Below, in pieces: positions 1-11,800 of a stretch of 64,000 bases of DNA. The notes below the pieces were generated by a model that had not been told where the DNA came from, did not search any database, and saw nothing but the letters and a program-made list of their open reading frames with translations. Each line of letters opens with the position of its first letter. Position 1 is the first letter of the stretch. The stretch spans positions 411,465,464 to 411,529,463 of the forward strand of contig OZ024741.1 of NCBI GenBank assembly GCA_964016885.1, in the 5' to 3' direction. The DNA is from Eledone cirrhosa. Its lineage: Eukaryota; Mollusca; Cephalopoda; Octopoda; Eledonidae. The position numbers and the translations under genes were made by a program.

Positions 1-382
1 GTATACCTATATACCTATATACCTATATACCTGTATAAGTGTTTATCTGTATACCTATATACCTGTATACCTATATACCTGTATATCTATCTACCCATAT
101 ACCTGTATACCTGTATAAGTGTATACCTGTATACCTATATACCTATATACCTGTATACCTATATACCTATATATCTGTATAGCTGTATACCTGTATACCT
201 ATATACCTGTATAGCTGTATACCTATATACCTATATACCTGTATACCTGTATACCTATATACCTATATAACTATATACCTATATACCTGTATACCTATAT
301 ACCTACATACCTGTATATCTATCTACCTATATACCTATATACCTGTATACCTATATACCTGTATACCTGTATACCTGTATAT
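1..382. repeat. 8-bp tandem repeat (CTATATAC/CTGTATAC)
   Basis: The stretch is made of an 8-bp pyrimidine/TA unit, CTATATAC alternating with CTGTATAC, with occasional variants. It starts before the window and ends 27 bases before the first exon. No gene is seen inside it. Confidence 0.9.
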
Positions 383-409
383 TTAATGTGTTTCTTTTCC
401 TCCCACAAG

Positions 410-490
410 CTGTTAGCTGATGATTTAGGAGCCAGACTCAGTCTACTGGAACGCAATGTCAACCCCTTTCAACAACCTGACAACTTCATT
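410..490 (+). CDS. Host gene exon 1 of 9 in window (unidentified, possibly MUN-domain/UNC13-like)
   Basis: A pyrimidine tract and CACAAG acceptor precede this 81-base segment and GTGAGT follows it. It reads as 27 open codons beginning LLADDLGARLSLLERN and is phase 0 at both ends. It is the first of nine exons here whose phases fit without exception; joined they give 318 codons with no stop. Predicted secondary structure is helical with many Leu, Ile, Lys and Glu residues, and no signal peptide or membrane segment is visible. I do not firmly recognise the protein. The order of segments from residue 82 onward recalls the MUN region of Munc13-4/BAIAP3-like UNC13 proteins, which act in vesicle priming. 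That assignment is from memory and untested. Coding exons continue both upstream and downstream of the window. Confidence 0.7.
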
Positions 491-516
491 GTGAGTAGCC
501 TTATAACTTACTGATC

Positions 517-2850
517 TACAATGATGTGTTAACTGTGTTGCTAGATGTGTTAACTGTGTTGTTGATGTGTTAACTGTGTTGTTGGTGTGTCAACTGTGTT
601 TTTGATGTGTTAACTGTCTTTCTAGATGTGTTAACTGTGTTGTTGATGTGTTAACTGTGTTGATGATGTGTTAACTCTGTTGTTAGTGTGTTAACTGTGT
701 TGTTAGTGTGTTAATTGTGTTTACTGTGTTGATGTGTTAACTGTGTTGTTAGTGTGTTAACTGTGTTGATGTGTTAACTGTTTTGTTAGTGTGTTAACTG
801 TGTTGATGTGTTAACTGTGTTGTTTGATGTGTTAACTGTGTTGATGTATGTGTTAACTGTGTTGGCAGATGTGTTAACTGTTTTGGCAGATGTGTTAACC
901 CTGTTATTGATATGTTAGTTGTGTTGGCAGATGTGTTAACTGTATTGGCAGATGTGTTAACTGTGTTAGCAGATGTGTTGACTGTGTTGTTAGATGTGTT
1001 AACTGTGTTGTTAGATGTGTTAACTGTGTTATTGATGTGTTAACTGTGTTATTGATGTGTTAACTGTGTTATTGATGTGTTAACTGTGTTGTTGGTGTGT
1101 TAACTGTGTTGTTGATGTGTTAACTGTGTTTTTGATGTGTTAACTATGTTGTTGATGTATTAACTGTGTTGTTGGTGTGTTAACTGTGTTGTTGGTGTGT
1201 TAACTGTGTTGTTGATGTGTTAACTGTGTTGTTAGTGTCTTTCTTGTGTTGATGGTGTGTTAACTGTGTTGTTGATGTGTTAACCCCTGTTGTTGGTGTT
1301 AACTGTGTTGTTGGTGTGTTAACTGTGTTGGTGGATGTGTTAACCGTGTTGTGGATGTGTTAACTGTGCTGTTTGATGTGTTAACTGTGTTGTTTAATGT
1401 GTTAACTGTGTTGATGTATGTGTTAACTGTGTTGGCAGATGTGTTAACTGTGGTGGCAGTTGTGTTAACTGTGTTGTTGATGTGTTAACTGTGTTATTGA
1501 TGTGTTAACTGTGTTGGCAGATGTGTTAACTGTGTTGACAGATGTGTTAACTGTGTTGACAGATGTGTTAACTGTGTTGTTGATGTGTTAACTCTGTTAT
1601 TGATGTGTTAACTGTGTTGTTGATGTGTTAACTCTGTTGACAGATGTGTTAACTGTACTGTTAGATGTCTTAACTGTGTTGTTGATGTGTTAACTGTGTT
1701 ATTGATGTGTTAACTGTGTTATTGATGTGTTAACTGCGTTGTTGATGTGTTAACTGTGTTATTGATGTGTTAACTGTGTTGTTTGATGCGTTAACTGTGT
1801 TGTTTGATGTGTTAACTGTGTTGTTGATGTATTAACTGTGTTGGCAGATGTGTCAACTATGCTGGTAGATGTGTTAACTGTGTTATTGATGTGTTAACTT
1901 TGTTATTGATATGTTAACTGTGTTGTTGGTGTGTTAACTGTGTTGGTGATGTGTTAACTATGTTGCTAGATGTGTTATTGACGTGTTAACTGTGTTGTTG
2001 ATGTGTTAGCTGTGTTCTTGGTGTGTTATCTGTGTTGTTGATGTGTTAACTGTCTTTCTAGTTGTGTTAACTGTGTTGTTGATGTGTTAACTGTGTTGTT
2101 GGTGTGTTATCTGTGTTGTTGATGTGTTAACTGTCTTTCTAGTTGTGTTAACTGTGTTGTTGATGTGTTAACTGTGTTGTTGATGTGTTAGCTGTGTTCT
2201 TGGTGTGTTATCTGTGTTGTTGATGTGTTAACTGTCTTTCTAGTTGTGTTAACTGTGTTGTTGATGTGTTAACTGTGTTGTTGGTGTGTTATCTGTGTTG
2301 TTGATGTGTTAACTGTCTTTCTAGTTGTGTTAACTGTGTTGTTGATGTGTTAACTGTGTTGTTGATGTGTTAACTGTGTTGTTGGTGTGTTAACTGTGTT
2401 GTTGGTGTGTTAACTGTGTTGGTGGATGTGTTAGCCGTGTTGCGAGATGTGTTAACTGTGTTGCGAGATGTGTTAACTGTGTTGTTTGATGTGTTAACTG
2501 TGTTGATGTATGTGTTAACTGTATTGGCAGATGTGTTAACTGTGTTGTTGATGTGTTAACTGTATTATTGATGCGTTAACTCTGTTGACAGATGTGTTAA
2601 CTGTGTTGTTGATGTGTTAACTGTATTATTGATGCGTTAACTGTGTTGGCAGATGTGTTAACTGTGTTGGCAGATGTGTTAACTGCGCTGGCAGATGTGT
2701 TAACTGTGCTGTTAGATGTGTTAACTGTGTTGTTGATGTGTTAACAGTGTTGTTGATGTGTTAACTGTGTTGGTATATGTGTTAACTGTGTTGTTGATGT
2801 GTAAACTGTGTTTTTGATGTGTTAACTGTGTTGTTGATGTGTTAACTTTT
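517..2850. repeat. 20-bp minisatellite array in intron 1
   Basis: The unit is close to TGTTAACTGTGTTGTTGATG, repeated about 115 times. Sub-variants carry GGCAGA, TTATTGATG or TTTCTAG in place of the TTGTTG part, and some are repeated as blocks, for example near 2040-2330. Each unit contains the palindrome GTTAAC. No coding potential is supported. Confidence 0.92.
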
Positions 2851-2864
2851 GTGAATCATTGGTT

Positions 2865-3120
2865 GTGCAGGTTTTGTTGTGGAATGTAAATGTGAGAGAA
2901 AGGCTGAACTTGGATGAACTGATGGAGAAACTGGGTTTAAGAGGAAACCAAATTACTGTAGAAGAGAGAAGACTGCACTGGTACAGACATGTGATGAGCA
3001 TGGATGATGATTGCTTGTGAAGAAGTACCAAGAAATCTCAGTGGAAGGAAGTGATAGTAGAGGTAGACCAAGGAAGACCTGAGCTGAGGTGATGAGAGCT
3101 GATCTCAAATTGCTGAAACT
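2865..3120 (+). pseudogene. 3' fragment of a non-LTR retrotransposon ORF (same family as the element at 59.4-61.3 kb)
   Basis: Read on the + strand, this gives a decayed peptide with the pattern EERRLHWYRHVMSMDDD, then a stop, then residues around DQGRP. That is the well-known C-terminal pattern RRLRWYGHVMR...GRPRKTW of invertebrate non-LTR retrotransposon ORFs. The same pattern occurs on the minus strand at 59.4-59.65 kb. This copy has internal stops and lacks the reverse transcriptase, so it is a dead remnant. Confidence 0.6.
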
Positions 3121-3200
3121 CATATCCATCATCATCAGCAGCACCACCACCATAATCCTCATCATTTAACATTTACTTTCCCTGCTAGCAAGGGTTGAGT
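3121..3200 (-). repeat. SINE/LINE 3' tail remnant
   Basis: A run of ATC/ACC triplets followed by TTTCCCTGCTAGCAAGGG matches, in reverse, the 3' end shared by the SINEs and LINE of the last 5 kb of the window. It lies tail to tail with the preceding LINE fragment. Confidence 0.45.
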
Positions 3201-3316
3201 GGTACTTCAAAAACTGAGTCAGTAGTGAAGCAAGTCTCCTGACCTTCCTGACAGGCCAGTGTCTGTATCACACCTACTGAATACATTTTATCTTTGCACC
3301 AGTACTAGGGAGGTTA

Positions 3317-3410
3317 TCATGTTTTTGACACAACTGAAAGGTCCAATCAACCCTTTCTTTGGCAAGTTTTCTATGTCTGGATGTTCTTCCAATCACCAAC
3401 CATTTTACAA
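3317..3410. repeat. Shoulder sequence of the 37-bp satellite (inverted copy at 8390-8490)
   Basis: This non-tandem sequence contains the core GTTTTTGACACAACTGAAAG and abuts the 37-bp array. A nearly identical copy in inverted orientation abuts the array at 8390-8490. It resembles the middle of a cephalopod SINE (reverse of 'AAAGTGGTTGGTG..TTGCCAAA'). Confidence 0.7.
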
Positions 3411-5595
3411 GAGTGTGTATATCTGGTTTACAATAGGTACACTGTATCCCTGTGTATATATGGTTTACAATAGGTACACTGTATCCCTGTGTATATCGGG
3501 TTTACAATAAGTACACTGTATCCCTGTGTACATCTGGTTTACAATAGGTACACTGTATCCCAGTGTATATCTGGTTTACAATAGGCACACTGTATCCCAG
3601 TGTATATCTGGTTTATAATACGTACACTGTATCCCTGTGGTGTATCTGGTTTACAATAGGTACACTGTACCCCTGTGTATATCTGGTTTACAATAGGTAC
3701 ACTGTATCCCTGTGTATATCTGGTTTACAATAGGTACACTGTATCCCTGGGTATATCTGGTTTACAATAGGTACACTGTGTCCCTGGGTATATCAGGTTT
3801 ACAATAGGTACACTGTATCCCTGTGTATATCAGATTTACAATAGGTACACTGTATCCCTGTGTATATCTAGTTTACAATAGGTACACTGTATCCCTGTGT
3901 ATATCTAATATAAAATAGGTACACTGTATCCCTGTGTATATCAGGTTTACAATAGGTACACTGTATCCCTGTGTATATCTGGTTTACAATAGCGTCACTG
4001 TATCTCTGTGTATATCAGGTTTACAATAGGTATACTGTATCCCAGTATATATCTGGTTTACAATAGGTACACTGTATCCCTGGGTATATCTGGTTTACAA
4101 TAGGTACACTGTATCCCTGTGTATATCTGGTATACAAAAGGTACACTGTATCCCTGTATATCTGGTTTACAATAGGTACACCATATGCCTGTCTATCTGG
4201 TTTACAATAGGTACACTGTATCCCTGTTTATCTGGTTTACAATAGGTACACTGTATCCCTGTGTATATCAGGTTTACAATAGGTACACTGTATCCCTGTG
4301 TATATCTGGTTTACAATAGCGTCACTGTATCTCTGTGTATATCAGGTTTACAATAGGTATACTGTATCCCAGTATATATCTGGTTTACAATAGGTACACT
4401 GTATCCCTGGGTATATCTGGTTTACAATAGGTACACTGTATCCCTGTGTATATCTGGTATACAAAAGGTACACTGTATCCCTGTATATCTGGTTTACAAT
4501 AGGTACACCATATGCCTGTCTATCTGGTTTACAATAGGTACACTGTATCCCTGTTTATCTGGTTTACAATAGGTACACTGTATCCCTGTGTATATCTAGT
4601 TTACAATAGGTACACTGTATCCCTGTGTATCTGGTTTACAATAGGTACACTGTATCCCTGGGTATATCAGGTTTACAATAGGTACACTGTATCCCTGTGT
4701 ATATCTGGTATACAAAAGGTACACTGTATCCCTGTATATCTAGTTTACAATAGGTACACTGTATCCCTGTGTATATCTAGTTTACAATAGGTACACTGTA
4801 TCCCTGTGTATATCTGGTTTACAATATGTATACTGTATCCCTGTGTATATCTGGTTTACAATAGGTACACTGTATCCCTGTGTGTATCTGGTTTACAATA
4901 GGTACACTGTATCCCTGGGTATATCTGGTTTACAATAGGTACACTGTATCCCTGTGTATATCTGGTTTACAATAGGTACACTGTATCCCAGTGTATATCT
5001 GGTTTACAATAGGTACACTGTATCCCTGTTTATCTGGTTTACAATAGGTACCATGTATCCCAGTGTATATCTAGTTTACAATAGGTACACTGTATCCCTG
5101 TGTATCTGGTTTACAATAGGTACACTGTATCCCTGGGTATATCAGGTTTACAATAGGTACACTGTATCCCTGTGTATATCAGGTTTACAATAGGTACACT
5201 GTATCCCTGTGTATATCTGGTTTACAATAGGAACACTGTATCCCAGTGTATATCTGGTTTACACTAGGTACATTGTATCCCAGTGTATATCTGGTTTATA
5301 ATAGGAACACTGTATCCCAGTGTATATCTGGTTTACAATAGGTACACTGTATCCCAGTGTATATCTGGTTTATAATAGGTACACTGTGTCCCAGTGTGTA
5401 TATCTGGTTTACAATAGGTACACTGTATCCCTGTGTATATCTGGTTTACAATAGGTACACTGTATCCCTGTGTATATCTGGTTTACAATAGGTACACTGT
5501 ATCCCTGTGTATATCTGGTTTACAATAGGTACACTGTATCCCTGTGTATATCTGGTTTACAATAGGTACACTGTATCCCTCTGTGTATCTGGAGT
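3411..5595. repeat. 37-bp minisatellite array, forward orientation (intron 1)
   Basis: The unit contains TTTACAATAGGTACACTGTA followed by TCCC(T/A)GTGTATATCTGG. About 59 units are present. A higher-order duplication is visible: the rare variant AGCGTCACTG occurs at 3991 and 4318, 327 bp apart, with matching neighbours. The same unit in reverse orientation fills 7340-8392 and 40443-43066. Confidence 0.95.
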
Positions 5596-5695
5596 CTGCA
5601 AGTCGACCTCTATTTCAGTAGGTTAAATGGCATTAAAACACTTGTTTTATATTTCCATAATTACAATTTTTCATAATTATAATTATCATTTTCAG

Positions 5696-5856
5696 TATAA
5701 TAATTATGAATATTGGAAAAAAGAAGAAAGAGAACTCCTGGGTTCTTTACTCCAAATAATTGGTAGAAGCGATATTCCGAAGATGAAGGAGGAATCTGTC
5801 TCAAGATTGACTGACATTGATCACCATTATACCTGTTTGTCTCAGAAACTATTTCT
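5696..5856 (+). CDS. Host gene exon 2
   Basis: The acceptor TCATTTTCAG precedes it and GTAAGT follows. The 161 bases encode 53 codons plus two bases (phase 0 to 2), starting YNNYEYWKKEERELLGSLLQ. The split codon completes with the first base of exon 3 as Leu. The product is residues 28-80 of the joined peptide: charged and helical. The exon lies between two oppositely oriented arrays of the same 37-bp satellite. Confidence 0.78.
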
Positions 5857-6023
5857 GTAAGTGCCTTCATTTTTCTTTTAAAGTTATTTTAAACCCTTTT
5901 GGTACCCCCTCCTCCACCCCCGTTCTACATTATTGAACTGTTTATTTTAAAGTGTTTATATTTATCTACCGTCCATCATAATTTTATGACATCTTCCTTA
6001 AGTTATGTTCCAAACACCAGCTT

Positions 6024-6212
6024 AATAATTGTTTCTACTTTTGGCACAAGGCCAGCAATTATCCCAGTGTATTACTGGTACTTTATTTTATCGACCCCGT
6101 AAGGATGAAAGGCAAAGTTAACCTCGGCAGGATTTGAACTCAGATCATAAAGGGAGGTATCTCTATGCTGCATAGCGTCTGACCCTCTACCGATACTGTT
6201 AATCCACCGCCC
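6024..6212 (-). mobile_element. tRNA-derived SINE, type I
   Basis: On the minus strand it begins with GGCGGTGGATTAACAGTATC and a tRNA-like head with TTCAAATCC, and ends with GCCTTGTGCCAAAAGTAG and an AATTATT tail. The same element recurs at 6214, 24.98, 57.67, 57.89 and 58.51 kb. From memory this family is abundant in octopus and squid genomes. Confidence 0.85.
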
Positions 6213-6213
6213 T

Positions 6214-6411
6214 TAATAATAATAATTGTTTCTACTTTTGGCACAAGGCCAGCAATTACCCAGTACATTACTGGTACTTTATTTTATCAACCCCGTAAGG
6301 ATGAAAAGCAAAGTTAACTTTGGAGGGATTTGAACTCAGTCCGTAAAGGGAAGTAACTCTATGCTAGATAGCATGGCGTCCAACCCTCTACTGATACTGC
6401 CAATCCACTGG
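6214..6411 (-). mobile_element. tRNA-derived SINE, type I (second tandem copy)
   Basis: This is a second copy in the same orientation immediately after the previous SINE, separated only by the AATAATAATAATT tail. It is somewhat more diverged. The pair suggests that the second SINE landed in the ATT tail of the first. Confidence 0.82.
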
Positions 6412-6467
6412 GAGCTATTTTATTAGAGTATTTCATATTCTGAAGCATTATAATCTGTTCATTTCTC

Positions 6468-6988
6468 CATACCTAAAACACACATACACTAATACACACA
6501 TACACACATACAGTAATATACATACACACATACACAAATACACACACATACACTTACACTAATACACACATACACACACACTAATACACACACATACACA
6601 TACACTAATACACACACATACAGTAATACACACACATACAGTAATACACATACACACATACACTTACACTAATACACACACTAATACACACACATACACA
6701 CACATACACATACAGTAATACACACACATACACTTACACTAATACACACACATACAGTAATACACACACATACAGTAATACACATACACACATACACTTA
6801 CACTAATACACACACTAATACACACACATACACACACATACACATACAGTAATACACACACTTACACTTACACTAATACACACACACACCCTTACACTAA
6901 TACACACACACACACTAATACACACACATACACATACACTAATACACACACACACACTTATACTAATACACACACACACACAGAATCC
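6468..6988. repeat. CA/CATA microsatellite
   Basis: The sequence is a mix of ACACAC, CACATACA and ACTAATACAC motifs with visible local block duplications, for example around 6590-6780. No gene is seen. The adjoining 6989-7228 is unique-looking DNA with no feature I can name. Confidence 0.9.
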
Positions 6989-7228
6989 CTCCTGTACAGA
7001 AGGTCAGCCCTCTCCAACTCCACTTCACCAATAGTATCTATCTTTAACAATTATATTGGAAAATGTTTATTTAAATAGGAACACTTTCAAATAGTTTGAT
7101 TTATTTCATAGAACCAGAGGTGGTTTTGACCAAGTAGGTACGAAAAGGCTATGGGCACAGACCCACCAGGCATCAATCTCTCCAGTCCTGGAGGGCCTGT
7201 GAAGGCCATGGATGCTGTCCCTTCTTGA

Positions 7229-7336
7229 AGACCCACCAGAAATCAATCTCCCCAGACTTGTTCCACTGACTAAAATAATGAAAAAAATCTAATTAAACTT
7301 AAGCTGGATGTACTAACTCTCTGTCTCTCTCTGTCA
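7229..7336. repeat. Direct-repeat shoulder of the reverse 37-bp array (copy 1)
   Basis: The segment from AGACCCACCAGAAATCAATC to CTCTGTCTCTCTCTGTCAG recurs with few differences at 8502-8609, on the other side of the tandem array, in the same orientation. Array plus shoulder therefore behave as a duplicated block. Confidence 0.8.
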
Positions 7337-8392
7337 GATATACACACAGGGATACAGTGTACCTATTGTAAACTAGATATACACTGGGATACAGTGTACC
7401 TATTGTAAACTAGATATACACTGGGATACAGTGTACCTATTGTAAACTAGATATACACTGGGATACAGTGTACCTATTGTAAACTAGATATACACTGGGA
7501 TACAGTGTACCTATTGTAAACCTGATATACACAGGGATACAGTGTACCTATTGTAAACTAGATATACCCAGGGATACAGTATACCTACTGTAAACCAGAT
7601 ATACACAGGGATACAGTGTACCTATTGTAAACCTGATATAAACTGGGATACAGTGTACCTATTGTAAACCAGATATACCCAGGGATACAGTGTACCTATT
7701 GTAAATCTGATATACCCAGGGGTACAGTGTACCTATTGTAAACCAGATATACCACAGGGATACAGTGTACGTATTGTAAACCAGATATACACTGGGATAC
7801 AGTGTACCTATTGTAAACCAGATATACACTGGGATACAGTGTACCTATTGTAAACCAGATATACACTGGGATACAGTGTACTTATTGTAAACCTGATATA
7901 CACAGGGATACAGTGTACCTATTGTAAACCAGATTTACACAGGGATACAGTGTACCTATTGTAAACCAGATATACACTGGGATACAGTGTACCTATTGTA
8001 AACCAGTTATACACAGGGATACAGTGTACCTATTGTAAACCAGATATACACAGGGATACAGTGACCCTATTTTAAACCATATATACACAGGGATACAGTG
8101 TACCTATTGTAAACCAGATATACACAGAGATACAGTGACCCTATTGTAAACCAGATATACACAGGGATACAGTGTACCTATTGTAAACCAGATATACACA
8201 GGGATACAGTGCACCTATTGTAAACCAGATATACACAGGGATACAGTGTACCTATTGTAAACCAGATATACACAGGGATACAGTGTACCTATTGTAAACC
8301 TGATATACACAGGGATACAGTGTACCTATTGTAAACCAGATATACACAGGGATACAGTGTACCTATTTTAAACCAGATATACACACTCCTGT
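7337..8392. repeat. 37-bp minisatellite array, reverse orientation (intron 2)
   Basis: Units read CAGATATACACAGGGATACA then GTGTACCTATTGTAAAC, the exact reverse complement of the intron 1 array. About 28 units are present. Sub-variants carry CTAGATATACACTGGG or CCAGATATACCCAGGG. Confidence 0.95.
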
Positions 8393-8609
8393 AAAGTGGT
8401 TGGTGATTGGAAGAACATCCAGACATAGAAAACTTGCCAAAGAAAGGGTTGATTGGACCTTTCAGTTGTGTCAAAAACATGATAACCATCCTAGTTCTTC
8501 CAGACCCACCAAAAATCAATCTCCCCAGACTTATTCCACTGACTAAAATAATGAAAAAAAATCTAATTAGACTTAAGCTGAATCTACTAACTCTCTGTCT
8601 CTCTCTATC
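8393..8609. repeat. SINE-like shoulder plus second copy of the 7229-7336 direct repeat
   Basis: The first part (GTAAAGTGGTTGGTGATTGG to about 8490) is the inverted counterpart of 3317-3410 and resembles the 3' half of a cephalopod SINE. The second part (8502-8609) repeats 7229-7336. Confidence 0.7.
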
Positions 8610-8720
8610 GTTAAGAAAACAGCTCTCTTTTTAAAGCTAATTTTCTTTTAGAGTAAAAAGCTTTGAAATTTGTAAATTAATTAATTTTATTTCAATTTAT
8701 TTTTATATTTTTCCCCTAAG

Positions 8721-8820
8721 TTATGACAAGAAATGTCTGGAAACCATTGAGGATCAACCATATGTCTACTCTAACTATTCTGCTTGTATCTTGGAAGAGT
8801 TTGGACTTCGTTATGGTGTT
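8721..8820 (+). CDS. Host gene exon 3
   Basis: The acceptor TTTTTCCCCTAAG and donor GTAAGT bracket 100 bases, phase 2 to 0. After the split Leu codon it reads YDKKCLETIEDQPYVYSNYS and ends EEFGLRYGV. It supplies residues 82-114. The end of this exon runs into the start of exon 4 as one amphipathic helix (LEEFGLRYGV then SLLIRLIVYL). This is the part that most recalls MUN-domain proteins. Confidence 0.78.
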
Positions 8821-8864
8821 GTAAGTGTTTTTCCTGCTTCTCTTAGTTTTAAATATTGTACTTG

Positions 8865-11800
8865 ATCCTTTCATTACCATAATTCTAATTAAAGACACTG
8901 TCTATGTCTTTAACCCTTTCATTACCATATAGCTAATGTAAGACACTGTCTATGTTGTTTAACCTTTCATTACCATATTTCTAATGAAAGACACTGTCTA
9001 TGTTGTTTAACCCTTCCATTACCATATTTCTAATGTAAGACACTGTCTATGTTGTTTAACCCTTTCATTACCATATTTCTAATGAAAGACACTGTCTATG
9101 TTGTTTAACCCTTCCATTACCATATTTCTAATGTAAGACACTGTCTATGTTGTTTAACCCTTTCATTTCCATATTTCTAATGTAAGACACTGTCTATGTT
9201 GTTTAACCCATCCATTACCATATTTCTAATGTAAGACACTGTCTATGTTGTTTAACCCTTTCATTACCATATTTCTAATGTAAGACACTTTCTATGTTGT
9301 TTAACTCTTCCATTACCATATTTCTAATGTAAGACACTGTCTATGTTGTTTAACCCTTCATTACCATATTTCTAATGTAAGACACTGTCTATGTTGTTTA
9401 ACCCTTTCATTACCATATTTCTAATGGAAGACACTGTCTATGTTGTTTAACACTTTCATTACCATATTTCTAATGTAAAGCACTGTCTATGTTGTTTAAC
9501 CCTTTCATTACCATGTTTCTAATGTAAGACACTGTCTATGTTGTTTAACCCTTCCATTACCATATTTCTAATGTAAAGCACTGTCTATGTTGTTTAACCC
9601 TTTCATTACCATATTTATAATGAAAGACACTGTCTATGTTCTTTAACCCTTTCATTACCATATTTATAATGTAAGGCACTGTCTATGTTGTTTACCCCTT
9701 TCATTACCATATTTCTAATGTAAAGCACTGTCTATGTTGTTTAACCCTTTCATTACCATATTTCTAATGTAAGACACTGTCTATGTTGTTTAACCCTTTC
9801 ACTACCATATTTCTAATGTAAGACACAGTCTATGTTGTTTAACCCTTCCGTTACCATATTTCTAATGTAAGACACTGTCTATGTTGTTTAACCCTTCCAT
9901 TACCATATTTCTAATGTAAGACACTGTCTATGTTGTATAACCCTTCCATTACCATATTTCTAATGAAAGACACTGTCTATGTTGTTTAACCCTTCCATTA
10001 CCATATTTCTAATGTAAGGCACTGTCCATGTTGTTTAACCCTTTCATTACCATATTTCTAATGAAAGACACTGTCTATGTTGTTTAACCCTTCCATTACC
10101 ATATTTCTAATGTAAGACACTGTCTATGTTGTTTAACCCTTTCACTACCATATTTCTAATGTAAGACACTTTCTATGTTGTTTAACTCTTCCATTACCAT
10201 ATTTCTAATGAAAGACACTGTCTATGTTGTTTAACCCTTTCATTACCATATTTCTAATGTAAGACAGTGTCTATGTTGTTTAACCATTTCATTACCATAT
10301 TTCTAATGAATGACACTGTCTATGTTGTTTAACCCTTTCACTACCATATTTCTAATGTAAGACACTGTCTATGTTGTTTAACCCTTCCATTACCATATTT
10401 CTAATGAAAGACACTCTCTATGTTGTTTAACCCTTCCATTACCATATTTCTAATGTAAGGCACTGTCCATGTTGTTTAACCTTTTCATTACCATATTTCT
10501 AATGAAAGACACTGTCTATGTTGTTTAACCCTTCCATTACCATATTTCTAATGTAAGACACTGTCTATGTTGTTTAACCCTTTCATTACCATATTTCTAA
10601 TGAAAGACACTGTCTATGTTGTTTAACCCTTTCATTACCATATTTCTAATGTAAAACATTGTCTATGTTGTTTAACCCTTTCATTACCATATTTCTAATG
10701 TAAGACGCTGTCTATGTTGTTTAACCCTTTCATTACCATATTTCTAATGAAAGACACTGTCTATGTTGTTTAACCCTTTCATTACCATATTTCTAATGTA
10801 AGACAGTGTCTATGTTGTTTAACCCTTTCATTACCATATTTCTAATGTAAGACAGTGTCTATGTTGTTTAACCCTTTCATTACCATATTTCTAATGTAAG
10901 ACACTGTCTATGTTGTTTAACCCTTTCATTACCATATTTCTAATGAAAGACAGTGTCTATGTTGTATAACCCTTCCATTACCATATTTCTAATGAAAGAC
11001 ACTGTCTATGTTGTTTAACCCTTTCATTACCATATTTCTAATGAAAGACACTGTCTATGTTGTTTAACCCTTCATTACCATATTTCTAATGTAAGACAGT
11101 GTCTATGTTGTTTAACCCTTTCATTACCATATTTCTAATGTAAGACAGTGTCTATGTTGTTTAACCCTTTCATTACCATATTTCTAATGTAAGACAGTGT
11201 CTATGTTGTTTAACCCTTTCATTACCATATTTCTAATGTAAGACAGTGTCTATGTTGTTTAACCCTTTCATTACCATATTTCTAATGTAAGACAGTGTCT
11301 ATGTTGTTTAACCCTTTCATTACCATATTTCTAATGTAAGACAGTGTCTATGTTGTTTAACCCTTTCATTACCATATTTCTAATGTAAGACAGTGTCTAT
11401 GTTGTTTAACCCTTTCATTACCATATTTCTAATGAAAGACACTGTCTATGTTGTTTAACCCTTTCATTACCATATTTCTAATGTAAGACAGTGTCTATGT
11501 TGTTTAACCCTTTCATTACCATATTTCTAATGAAAGACACTGTCTATGTTGTTTAACCCTTCATTACCATATTTCTAATGAAAGACACTGTCTATGTTGT
11601 TTAACCCTTTCATTACCATATTTCTAATGTAAGACACTGTCTATGTTGTTTAACCCATCCATTACCATATTTCTAATGTAAGACACTGTCTATGTTGTTT
11701 AACCCTTTCATTACCATATTTCTAATGTAAGACACTGTCTATGTTGTTTAACCCTTTCACTACCATATTTTTAATGTAAGACAGTGTCTATGTTGTTTAA

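Noticed and set aside
2822..3165. Two minus-strand reading frames of about 70 residues
   Set aside because: They lie opposite the plus-strand LINE C-terminal remnant and have no motif of their own.
4512..5193. Tyr/Val-rich repeat proteins of 79-92 residues
   Set aside because: They are in-frame stretches of the 37-bp satellite and end wherever a variant unit shifts the frame.
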